Positions 61,301-64,000 of a DNA stretch of 64,000 nucleotides are shown here, in pieces. The notes under the pieces are model-generated. The model had not been told where the DNA came from, did not search any database, and saw only the letters and a program-made list of their open reading frames with translations. The DNA is taken from contig VZSF01007000.1 in assembly GCA_013398295.1 (NCBI GenBank), forward strand, positions 212,250-276,249, written 5' to 3'. Positions within the stretch are counted from its first letter, which is position 1; each line of letters starts with the position of its first letter. Position numbers and translations under genes: made by a program. The DNA is from Chionis minor. Taxonomy: Eukaryota > Chordata > Aves > Charadriiformes > Chionididae.

Positions 61301-63970
61301 TTAAGTCACTTTCTCCACTGAGACAATTCATGCTCTAAGTCTCTGCTGGTTCCCATGCAGAGGAAACCTGACTTTGATGGAAAGCACCACACCTACTGGG
61401 CAAAGGCACACAATACAGGAGCAGATGCATATTGCAACCTTCCCGTTTACCAGCGCAACCTATGCTACACCTTTCTGGTTTGAATGGTTGGACATCATGC
61501 AATTGATTGAAACAAAACTGAAATACTGACACGGCAATACTACAAATGCTGGTAAGTGAGACTGCAGTGTGACTATACTGATGTGAGCTAAGCACAACAT
61601 TACTAGGTATAACAACAGTACATTGTACGCAGCTGGATGCCACAACCCCAGCTTTCAGAACTTGCTGAAAGAGCAGAGATACAAAATAAAAGTAAATAAA
61701 TGAATAAATTACAAACCTCCAAAAGCGTAGATAAAAGATAGTATTTCTTGACAAGCATGAAAAAGTACAGTATCTGACCACAGATTCTGCAAGAAGTGTG
61801 ACAGGCAGCCCTGGTAAGAATTATGATCAAAGCTGTGTATCTCATGAGAAAACTAATATAGAGCTGTCCTACAGACAGAAAATGACTCCTGGAACCATCT
61901 GCCTCATCTACTTAGTGAAATTCTTAGCTATATAAAAGTATATTAATGGGAAGTAGAAATATGGAATGAAGCAAATATTTTGATAATTTTCTAACCACAA
62001 AGATTCTGAACTTAATATTTATTAAGGTGTTATAAGTACATTTTTAGTCATAAAACAATGCAGCTCGTGATTCAGTTGCCTTTAGAAAGTGTAAGGAAAC
62101 AAAGGTTCCTAAAATTCATTTAATTGTTCAACCAATATTAAGTGCAAGCAATAAATGCTTACCGATTCAGACTTGAAAACCAAAGGGAATCAGTCACATG
62201 AGAGGCTAACATTAAAGAGAATTATTAATTGAAAACTCAGCTTGAATAGCAATTCAACAAAAAAATATACCAAACTGAAACAGAAGTGAAGGACTGATAA
62301 TTGAACCTAGAATTCACTAAATAGAAAATACTTTCTAATTTATCCACTGAGATATGCATATTATACCAGTTTAAATATGTTTGTATTCTATCCTAATCAT
62401 CTAATATTTATCCTCATTATTTCCAAAAGAAGTAGGAAATTATGTTTATGCGTATCTGAAAGTTTATCTAAGTATACTCTATCTAAAAAGATACATATAT
62501 ACAAGTCTGTATCACTGTCACTGTATTTCCAGGTTGATTCTCAAGTATTCAGTAAGAATACACAGGGAAATCCAATTTCTTGTTCCTGAAATTCATGGAA
62601 ATACACAAAAATACAGCGTTACACAAGATGATAGTTTAACTGAGCTCAGACTACAATAGAGTGTATGGTCCAGGACTATTCTATATTACTTATTTACTTT
62701 AGTCAAACAAATGCAAAACATTGCAAACACTTATTTAATTATGCTTGGTTTTGTCCTTACCTTCCCAGCTGTTGCAAAATATTCACCATCGGGAGACCAT
62801 GCCATCAAATGTACTGATACTGCAGTCCTAAATAACACGAGAGTAAAGTTTTAAGTAAAGTGTATTTATTCTATAGCATTATTCTGTATGTATTCATGTA
62901 TTCATTTGATTAACTATTACTGTTTGTTATCTATGAAATAGATTAGCATTTTATAGTTGTTGCTGTAAGCATACTGTAGAAACAGCAGAAGCATAAAAAG
63001 TATTTGCTACAATGAAACAAAATATTCAGTATTTTTTCAGTTTTACAGAAAAACAGTCCATAAAATAAATTGGTTTACATAAGGCAAGCCTAGGCTAGAT
63101 CCAATGAGATCACAGAAGTGAAGTTTGTCCCATCTGCTTCTCTACTCCCAGTGAGGCCAAGACAAATAGTAGGAAGAAACAAAAGTGAAGCTCTATTAGA
63201 TAATTTGTGGTACTATTTGTCTGTGACTACAGCTTATGAGTCAGCTGTCTGAAAGAGGAAAGCAGCCTAAACAGTACTTTGTGGGCATAAAATCTACAAT
63301 GGCTTTAAAAAAAAAAAAAATTTAAAAAAATCAAGAGAAAACCGGTTAGTAGGCAGCTGCTTCCCAAGTCTGCATAGAAATAGAAATGGCCGATCATTAA
63401 GCACTTCCTTAACGTGGATCTCAAACAGAACCGGGTAGAAAAAGTTTCAGGACCCTCTTCCTCAGATTCAGGAAGTGGCTCTCATCTTCATCGGTGTAGC
63501 ATATCTGCCTGCTACTGCTTTTCTGTTCAGTCTCATCTATTATCTCAGCATGACTTTCAAAGATCAGAAGACGGGGACAATTTTGATACGTTGCCAGGGC
63601 TACAGGGCAGGTCAGCTTTTGACTAGGTTATCTGGCAATAGGTCACTTGAAAAAGTGAGGAATTTTTATTTGGAGTAACTGATGTTGTTTGAATTTTATG
63701 GTATTTTAAGATGATTTAAAAGTAGATTTTAAAATACGGTTTGGGAGAGAAGGTAGGGTTGATATATGAGATGACATAGCAATTTGTCTTAAAATAAAAA
63801 TTATCTCACTCACTTGCACTGCCAGACACATTTCCAGTCATTTAGAAATGGGAGAACTTTATCATCTTTGATCTGATTGTCAGGTTCATCATCTTCATCT
63901 TCTTCTAGAACGTCACTAGATGGAGGGGCCCACAATTGCAAAAAGTCAGTTGCTGTCAGCAACCTGTTAC
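22138..63970 (-). CDS. DMXL2: DmX-like protein 2 / rabconnectin-3 alpha (5'-partial gene, 41 coding exons)
   Basis: DMXL2 is a very large scaffold on synaptic vesicles and endosomes. With WDR7 (rabconnectin-3 beta) and ROGDI it forms the metazoan counterpart of the yeast RAVE complex, which promotes V-ATPase assembly and acidification; it is also linked to Rab3 regulation and Notch signalling. Exons 63814-63970 down to 22138-22347 join in phase into 2,963 residues plus TAG. Visible residues about 1-900 hold N-terminal WD40 repeats with acidic inserts. About 900-1440 is a further WD-like region. About 1440-1720 is the Rav1-like helical core (..STCHFAWAFHSEAEEELINM). About 1720-2550 is solenoid with disordered linkers, and about 2600-2963 is a C-terminal WD40 propeller. 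Near-identity to the mammalian protein as I remember it leaves little doubt. About 120 N-terminal residues lie beyond 64,000. Confidence 0.96.
22434..22468. repeat. 15-bp perfect inverted repeat (hairpin)
   Basis: Arm TATTCAACAAAGATA (22434-22448), loop AAAGG, arm TATCTTTGTTGAATA (22454-22468), in the last DMXL2 intron. Confidence 0.9.
23478..23695 (-). CDS. DMXL2: DMXL2 exon (218 nt): two WD40 repeats
   Basis: Acceptor gctccttcag, donor AAG|gtaagg, phase 1/0. It encodes FTCHDHGATALQYAPKHQLL, ISGGRKGYICIFDIRQMQTL, FQAHESAVKALALDPSEDYF and VTGSAEGNMK. The GH..CIFD and AH..VTGSAEGNMKVW pairs are canonical repeats. Confidence 0.96.
24755..24807 (-). CDS. DMXL2: DMXL2 exon (53 nt): WD40 repeat
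   Basis: Acceptor cttcag, donor G|gtaagt, phase 2/1. It encodes NVCLWDTLVSSGNSLVH. Confidence 0.95.
25384..25475 (-). CDS. DMXL2: DMXL2 exon (92 nt): WD40 repeat
   Basis: Acceptor gttttcaatag, donor AG|gtgtgt, phase 0/2. It encodes SWQCHSKTTSDFAFITSSSL then VATSGQSNDN. Together with the next exon it gives NRNVCLWDT, the repeat's C-terminal strand. Confidence 0.95.
26046..26123 (-). CDS. DMXL2: DMXL2 exon (78 nt): WD40 repeat
   Basis: Acceptor ttccttgcag, donor CTG|gtaagt, phase 0/0. It encodes CGVADGEGFLSIWQVNQTTS then NPKPYL. GVADGEGFLSIWQV is a classic WD blade. Confidence 0.96.
27623..27750 (-). CDS. DMXL2: DMXL2 exon: WD40 repeat (GAQDGSVRMFEW)
   Basis: 128 nt, donor AAG|gtaagt, phase 1/0. 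It encodes YLTGAQDGSVRMFEWTRPQQ, LVCFRQAGNARVTRMYFNSQ and GNK. Using ..catcatag|AT as acceptor gives QYYLTGAQDG; the nearer AG at ..ttacag would create a stop at the junction, so it is rejected. Confidence 0.95.
27837..27897 (-). CDS. DMXL2: DMXL2 exon (61 nt)
   Basis: Acceptor tatatgaag, donor T|gtaagt, phase 0/1. It encodes LIKRNLNNVKRMASHPVHQY. The pyrimidine tract is poor (A-rich just upstream on this strand), but frame and homology are clear. Confidence 0.92.
28492..28630 (-). CDS. DMXL2: DMXL2 exon: Ser/Thr-rich loop of the C-terminal propeller
   Basis: 139 nt, acceptor cttttacag, donor GTG|gtaagt, phase 2/0. It encodes SDDVDFRGSTTTLTQSTAPS, FGVSQIQPSSSMPWLGSGQT and STGAGV, a low-complexity insert before the main WD repeats. 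Confidence 0.95.
29351..29472 (-). CDS. DMXL2: DMXL2 exon: C-terminal propeller
   Basis: 122 nt, acceptor ctgcatag, donor AG|gtagga, phase 0/2. It encodes ANSNEIVLASTHDVQELDIS, ALLAAQSFIWIGEEYDRESK. EIVLASxHDVQELD is a WD strand pair. Confidence 0.95.
29553..29639 (-). CDS. DMXL2: DMXL2 exon (87 nt)
   Basis: Acceptor ttttgtag, donor AAG|gtaagc, phase 0/0, 29 codons: VEADLGYPGGKAKIIHKESD then MIIAFAVNK. It begins the C-terminal WD40 propeller. Confidence 0.95.
30034..30096 (-). CDS. DMXL2: DMXL2 63-nt in-frame cassette exon
   Basis: Acceptor ttatgtag, donor AAG|gtagta, phase 0/0, exactly 21 codons: SVEDRVEQVKQNCVAEDHKN then K. I recall mammalian DMXL2 isoforms of about 3,057 and 3,036 residues, a 21-residue difference that fits an optional exon here. 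The shorter form would join KRKQSE directly to VEADLGYP. Confidence 0.8.
30915..31032 (-). CDS. DMXL2: DMXL2 exon (118 nt)
   Basis: Acceptor ttcatccag, donor GAG|gtaaac, phase 2/0. It encodes SKDYSALPAKRLWHFLVKQE then LLQETFIRYIFTKKRKQSE, a basic segment at the end of the solenoid. Confidence 0.95.
32091..32292 (-). CDS. DMXL2: DMXL2 exon (202 nt)
   Basis: Acceptor tctatttag, donor AA|gtaagt, phase 1/2. It encodes LPVTSPLGIAVIKNLEHWEQ, MDQFEGPPPNYINTYPSDLG and VGAGPAILRNKAMIEPENTP. Its donor could also feed the open frame at 31.6-31.9 kb. Confidence 0.95.
32537..32622 (-). CDS. DMXL2: DMXL2 exon (86 nt)
   Basis: Acceptor ttatacag, donor G|gtatgt, phase 2/1. It encodes WALLHLTMVKLVLHNVKNFF then PIAGLEFT, a hydrophobic helical segment. 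Confidence 0.95.
33559..33689 (-). CDS. DMXL2: DMXL2 exon: acidic Ser-rich segment
   Basis: 131 nt, acceptor cattgcag, donor AG|gttagc, phase 0/2. It encodes PFLPLSDSGVIYDSDESIHS, DEEEDDAFLSDVQIQEHKDA and NSY. Several S-D-x-E casein kinase 2-like sites are present (inference from motif). Confidence 0.95.
34055..34236 (-). CDS. DMXL2: DMXL2 exon (182 nt)
   Basis: Acceptor tgaatttag, donor AAG|gtgatt, phase 1/0. It encodes PPLPSEEMDKHRRRFNMRML, VPGRPVKDSAVPPPVPAERP and SYKEKFIPPELSMWDYFMAK. A basic HRRRFNMRM patch is followed by a Pro-rich stretch. Confidence 0.96.
34878..34916 (-). CDS. DMXL2: DMXL2 probable 39-nt cassette exon
   Basis: Acceptor tgcaag; donor GAAG|gtttgt; phase 1/1, so inclusion or skipping keeps frame. 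It adds 13 residues (AATTSDVSEDGNE, counting the split codon) between ..QSENIP and APPLPSEEMD. The nearby stronger-looking donor GTAAGA four bases on would break the frame. I cannot recall a human equivalent with certainty, so exon status is inferred from open frame, phases and splice sites. Confidence 0.6.
35742..35990 (-). CDS. DMXL2: DMXL2 exon (249 nt)
   Basis: Acceptor ctctttgcag, donor G|gtactt, phase 1/1. It encodes VSSLINLLSSAQDDDQPKLN, LCEAVVAVYLSLLIHALATN, LFRLAAHPLNSRMWAAVFGG and GVKLLVKPRRQSENIP. This is the solenoid region just before the cassette exon. Confidence 0.96.
36689..36819 (-). CDS. DMXL2: DMXL2 exon (131 nt)
   Basis: Acceptor gtatttag, donor G|gtaaga, phase 2/1. It encodes SQTEANQFTGMVYQGLLLSD, RRRLRTESIEEHATPNSSPA and QWP. 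The Arg-rich plus Ser/Thr segment is conserved. Confidence 0.95.
37508..37584 (-). CDS. DMXL2: DMXL2 exon (77 nt)
   Basis: Acceptor tttattttag, donor AG|gtaaaa, phase 0/2. It encodes VYTLHSLAASLSASIYQALC then DSHSY. Confidence 0.95.
39240..39431 (-). CDS. DMXL2: DMXL2 exon (192 nt)
   Basis: Acceptor tttaaacag, donor AAG|gtaatg, phase 0/0, 64 codons. It encodes ETTVKQLQSPLPLPTTLPLL, SASIASTKTVIANPVLYLNN and HIHDILYTIVQMK. Near-identical to mammals. Confidence 0.96.
40484..41580 (-). CDS. DMXL2: DMXL2 large exon (1,097 nt): solenoid and variable acidic linker
   Basis: Acceptor attccttag, donor CAG|gtaaaa, phase 1/0, visible residues about 1714-2078. A conserved start (VVFSFYNYLRTHPLLIRRYF; KVGCPVLALEVLSKIPKV) is followed by about 130 residues of Ser/Asp-rich linker with repeated W-S-Q-P / D-W-G-E motifs. 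It then returns to the conserved TEVDVIAEQLKFRACLKILM, LRFQLYNWLEKEIAAMHEIC and RRRLQAKREHAERRKWWLQK. The linker diverges most from my recollection of human. Confidence 0.96.
42346..42610 (-). CDS. DMXL2: DMXL2 exon: end of the Rav1-like core
   Basis: 265 nt, acceptor cttatcatag, donor G|gtaagg, phase 0/1. It encodes VCLEKMEDIQLAMVIARLYE, SILYEKILGCNKDG, HSDPFLRSIAYWIMKDYTRA and LDTLLEQTPKDDDENP. Helical repeats are followed by an acidic tail. Confidence 0.96.
43565..43730 (-). CDS. DMXL2: DMXL2 exon: Rav1-like helices
   Basis: 166 nt, acceptor tttgtgcag, donor GAG|gtatcc, phase 2/0. It encodes SQHDEKMTAFFSHNFNEDRW, RKAALKNAFALLGKQRFEQS and AAFFLLAGSLKDAIE. NAFALLGKQRFEQSAAFFLLAG is among the most conserved solenoid repeats. 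Confidence 0.96.
43890..43987 (-). CDS. DMXL2: DMXL2 exon: Rav1-like helices
   Basis: 98 nt, acceptor actacag, donor AG|gtaagt, phase 0/2. It encodes VAKASFQRNNDALDAALFYL then AMKKKAVVWGLF. The pattern (ALFYLAMKKKxVxxGL) is typical of the family. Confidence 0.96.
45304..45473 (-). CDS. DMXL2: DMXL2 exon: Rav1-like signature
   Basis: 170 nt, acceptor cccctag, donor AAG|gtactt, phase 1/0. It carries the family's most recognisable stretch: LSTCHFAWAFHSEAEEELIN, then GDPQWSELRAMGIGWWVRNI and TLRRCIEK. WSELRxxGxGWWVRN is shared with yeast Rav1 and fly Rbcn-3A. Confidence 0.97.
46243..46353 (-). CDS. DMXL2: DMXL2 exon: Rav1-like helical core
   Basis: 111 nt, acceptor atattttgcag, donor G|gtaatt, phase 1/1. 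It encodes RDTLDECGLRYLLAMRLHTC then LLTSLPPLYRVQLLHQ, amphipathic helices of the RAVE protein 1 C-terminal type. Confidence 0.95.
46657..48336 (-). CDS. DMXL2: DMXL2 giant exon (1,680 nt): second WD region and start of the Rav1-like part
   Basis: Acceptor ctaacttcag, donor G|gttagt, phase 1/1, visible residues about 883-1443, fully open. It includes YPVCLAPYLIVTSCSDNKVR then FWRC (WD), MNDEGEDNSSTVSIVGRPVA, SYTGRLAVAYKQ, HLVHLDWVSKEDGSHILTVG, SLSWVRDGILVVGMDCEMHV then YAQW, a variable Asp/Thr-rich insert, HPTQLLELMDLGKVRRAKAI (helical) and LPGLTRLEQMFLVALADTVA. Both blocks are highly conserved, and the inserts between them diverge. Confidence 0.97.
48556..48661 (+). mobile_element. Possible CR1/L3-type LINE relic
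   Basis: The string TTCAGAGAAGGGTTGTTAGA and, further on, TCAGATGAGATTAAAGACGT resemble the end of CR1-type reverse transcriptase regions (..AGAGATTAAAGAACTAAGACT..). It is heavily diverged; the call is from memory of consensus text and is weak. Confidence 0.3.
48710..48907. repeat. 59-bp exact direct repeat flanking the gap
   Basis: Bases 48710-48768 and 48849-48907 are identical: ACAGGAGACAGACAAACAAT... through a 19-base A-run. The A-run is a typical place for assembly to stall. Confidence 0.9.
48788..48848. other. Assembly gap (61 N)
   Basis: A run of 61 N lies in the DMXL2 intron between exons 49214-49441 and 46657-48336. It is flanked on both sides by the same 59 bases, so the gap probably reflects an unmerged overlap rather than missing coding sequence. 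Confidence 0.95.
49214..49441 (-). CDS. DMXL2: DMXL2 exon: Ser/Pro-rich linker
   Basis: 228 nt, acceptor tttttatatag, donor G|gtaaat, phase 1/1. A low-complexity linker (KPTEAASSENKLTVPEQK; SPDISPGISPIPRSSSIANL) is followed by LILSSRLVYSQPLDLPVGVE. Several Ser-Pro dipeptides suggest proline-directed phosphorylation (inference). Confidence 0.95.
49920..50039 (-). CDS. DMXL2: DMXL2 exon: WD-like strand (VLQMWHLHL)
   Basis: 120 nt, acceptor aattgcag, donor G|gtgagt, phase 1/1. It encodes YRPPPFSEKFYLVVIEKDSN then GCSVLQMWHLHLKSVQACL, a propeller blade ending in QMWHLHL. Confidence 0.95.
50783..50900 (-). CDS. DMXL2: DMXL2 exon (118 nt)
   Basis: Acceptor atgtttcag, donor G|gtatag, phase 0/1. 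It encodes CGSNTQLLHVFQEDFILGYK then PHKEDVEGKETEIFFQPSQ. It continues the central beta-rich region. Confidence 0.94.
52309..52398 (-). CDS. DMXL2: DMXL2 exon (90 nt)
   Basis: Acceptor ctgtttcag, donor AAA|gtaaat, phase 0/0, exactly 30 codons. It encodes KLIGEVFNIVSQQSTARPGC then IIELDAITNK. The ITNK|CGSNTQ junction agrees with the mammalian protein. Confidence 0.94.
53099..53122. repeat. 10-bp perfect inverted repeat (hairpin)
   Basis: Arm AACTTAGGTG, loop AATA, arm CACCTAAGTT, in a DMXL2 intron. The tight loop would form a stable stem in RNA or cruciform DNA. Confidence 0.85.
53467..53588 (-). CDS. DMXL2: DMXL2 exon: WD40 repeat (FVASDGKNLRLY)
   Basis: 122 nt, acceptor tctattag, donor TCT|gtaagt, phase 1/0. 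It encodes TYCNSASACFVASDGKNLRL then YQAVVDARKLLDELSDPESS, a WD strand leading into a helix. Confidence 0.95.
55383..56079 (-). CDS. DMXL2: DMXL2 large exon: WD40 repeats of the first propeller region
   Basis: 697 nt, acceptor ttttcttag, donor G|gtaagt, phase 0/1, visible residues 425-657. It has VSFSSRIPVAFPSGDASS, NIISPIVMMISKHIDGSLNQ, FADKSAFTTVLTVSHKFRY, CGHRFHLNDLACHSVLPL and FHDPNAIYSELILWRVDPIG. Its last segment, LHTSAFSNVAWLPTLIPSYC, closes the repeat before the short exons downstream. Confidence 0.96.
56273..56550 (-). CDS. DMXL2: DMXL2 exon: Ser/Glu linker and WD40 repeat
   Basis: 278 nt, acceptor ctgttgcag, donor CAG|gtatta, phase 1/0. A linker (SIDRESETGTGTGSSEHEDG) is followed by VLLDRKIELLLTEWNRNPDM and LFTIHPIDGTFLVWHVKYLD, a clear WD repeat ending VWHV. 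Confidence 0.95.
57105..57152. repeat. 24-bp tandem duplication
   Basis: Two adjacent copies of TCTGGTAGGATATGTTTTCA+TTTG (57105-57128 and 57129-57152) differ at one base (T/A). A recent small duplication in a DMXL2 intron. Confidence 0.9.
57647..57880 (-). CDS. DMXL2: DMXL2 exon: WD strand and glutamate-rich linker
   Basis: 234 nt, acceptor tgtccacag, donor G|gttagt, phase 1/1. It starts DIPSVLAGTAFNIDEGNGGF then VVHWLNNKEFNF, followed by LRKISEQQLEQ and an acidic run (VEVEEEEEMEEKERG), ending HMKLDH. The acidic segment is probably disordered and differs in length from my recollection of human. Confidence 0.94.
57934..57967. repeat. AT/AC dinucleotide tract
   Basis: Mixed (AT)n/(AC)n microsatellite-like tract in the DMXL2 intron; similar AT/AC tracts lie at about 45950-45980 and 30470-30545, and a pure (AT)n tract at 6548-6560. 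Confidence 0.7.
58672..58846 (-). CDS. DMXL2: DMXL2 exon: basic helix and WD-like strand
   Basis: 175 nt, acceptor tataccag, donor G|gtgaaa, phase 0/1. It encodes TIHHLKNMRKGQRRSSVLVT, then HEVQRHISHHANALGHFHI and AATINPTT. The basic RKGQRR patch is conserved with mammalian DMXL2. Confidence 0.93.
59848..60031 (-). CDS. DMXL2: DMXL2 exon: WD40 repeat and Ser/Thr-rich linker
   Basis: 184 nt, acceptor attgttag, phase 2/0. It has GLVCNVLLTSCLDGICRLWA (WD strand ending CRLWA), then ETLLPEDTLLGEQICET and a serine-rich linker ending IQHALE. I place the donor at GAG|gtacac because ..HALE|TIHHLKN matches the mammalian junction; a second in-frame donor 6 nt on (CAC|gtaaat) would add Val-His. Confidence 0.9.
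60736..60914 (-). CDS. DMXL2: DMXL2 exon: WD40 repeat with lysine-rich loop
   Basis: 179 nt, acceptor ttccctag, phase 0/2. It encodes DDCLLKVWYPMTGWKSSLLP, a Lys/Glu-rich loop (ENEEKKK), then FVYLAHPRAVTGFSWRN and SKYMP. The donor CCCAG|gttcga is weak, but the frame and the downstream Arg codon (AG|G) fit. There is no ATG near its start, so it is easily missed in an open-frame search. Confidence 0.9.
62761..62827 (-). CDS. DMXL2: DMXL2 exon: WD40 repeat
   Basis: 67 nt, donor AAG|gtaagg, phase 2/0. It encodes TAVSVHLMAWSPDGEYFATA then GK, a textbook WD40 strand pair (H-x-M-A-W-S-P-D-G-E-x-F-A-T-A-G). It joins directly to DDCLLKVWYP in the next exon. Confidence 0.95.
63814..63970 (-). CDS. DMXL2: DMXL2 exon: first visible, N-terminal WD40 repeat
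   Basis: Acceptor ttcag, donor AA|gtgagt, phase 1/2, visible residues 1-52. It contains NRLLTATDFLQLWAPP (a WD strand ending in LWAP), an acidic insert (LEEDEDDEPDN) and DWKCVWQCK. This corresponds to about residues 120-175 of the full protein. Confidence 0.93.
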
Positions 63971-64000
63971 CTGAAAGTGAATACCAAAGCTGTGAAACTA

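Noticed and set aside
61335..61781. 148-codon minus-strand open frame
   Set aside because: It lies inside a DMXL2 intron, reads as random hydrophobic sequence, and has no splice sites in a compatible phase with flanking exons.

Overview
This is vertebrate nuclear DNA, most likely from a bird. The genes have many short exons with GT-AG introns, the base composition is AT-rich, and a fragment matching the 3' end of a CR1 retroposon (about 6321-6389) points to a sauropsid. The introns are compact: about 95% of a gene near 3,050 codons fits in 42 kb. The window holds two protein-coding genes that face each other tail to tail, both incomplete at their 5' ends. No prokaryotic feature, CRISPR array, tRNA, rRNA or complete mobile element was recognised.

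Left part (1 to about 20.5 kb, + strand): the 3' two-thirds of GLDN (gliomedin), a type II membrane/secreted collagen-olfactomedin protein of myelinating Schwann cells that clusters axonal sodium channels at nodes of Ranvier. Nine coding exons, all joining in phase, give 420 visible residues: the end of the membrane-proximal segment, a Gly-X-Y collagen region with one break, a cysteine-containing linker and a full olfactomedin domain, ending at a TGA at 18708-18710. The signal-anchor exon(s) lie before position 1.

Middle (18.7-22.1 kb): the two 3' UTRs meet here. Putative poly(A) signals of opposite polarity lie within 17 bp of each other near 20,867-20,883.

Right part (22,138-63,970, - strand): DMXL2 (rabconnectin-3 alpha), a giant WD40/Rav1-type scaffold of synaptic vesicles and endosomes that works with the V-ATPase. 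Forty-one coding exons join in phase into 2,963 visible residues. They cover most of the N-terminal WD40 repeats, the Rav1-like helical middle, acidic and serine-rich linkers, and the C-terminal WD40 propeller ending in ...IFDIL. Only about the first 120 residues (probably three exons) lie beyond position 64,000. Two of the 41 exons are short in-frame cassettes (39 and 63 nt).

The two proteins have no known direct functional link; their tail-to-tail arrangement is, as I recall, the same in mammals. The points most worth a second look are splicing choices (two in-frame donors in GLDN, a DMXL2 micro-exon with an in-frame and a frame-breaking donor 4 nt apart, and an 82-codon open frame in phase inside a DMXL2 intron), an olfactomedin cysteine pair that I recall human gliomedin lacks, tandem hairpins before the last GLDN exon, and a probable assembly fault (a 59-bp exact duplication around a 61-N gap). 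I found no convincing undescribed system. Human comparisons come from memory, not from an alignment.
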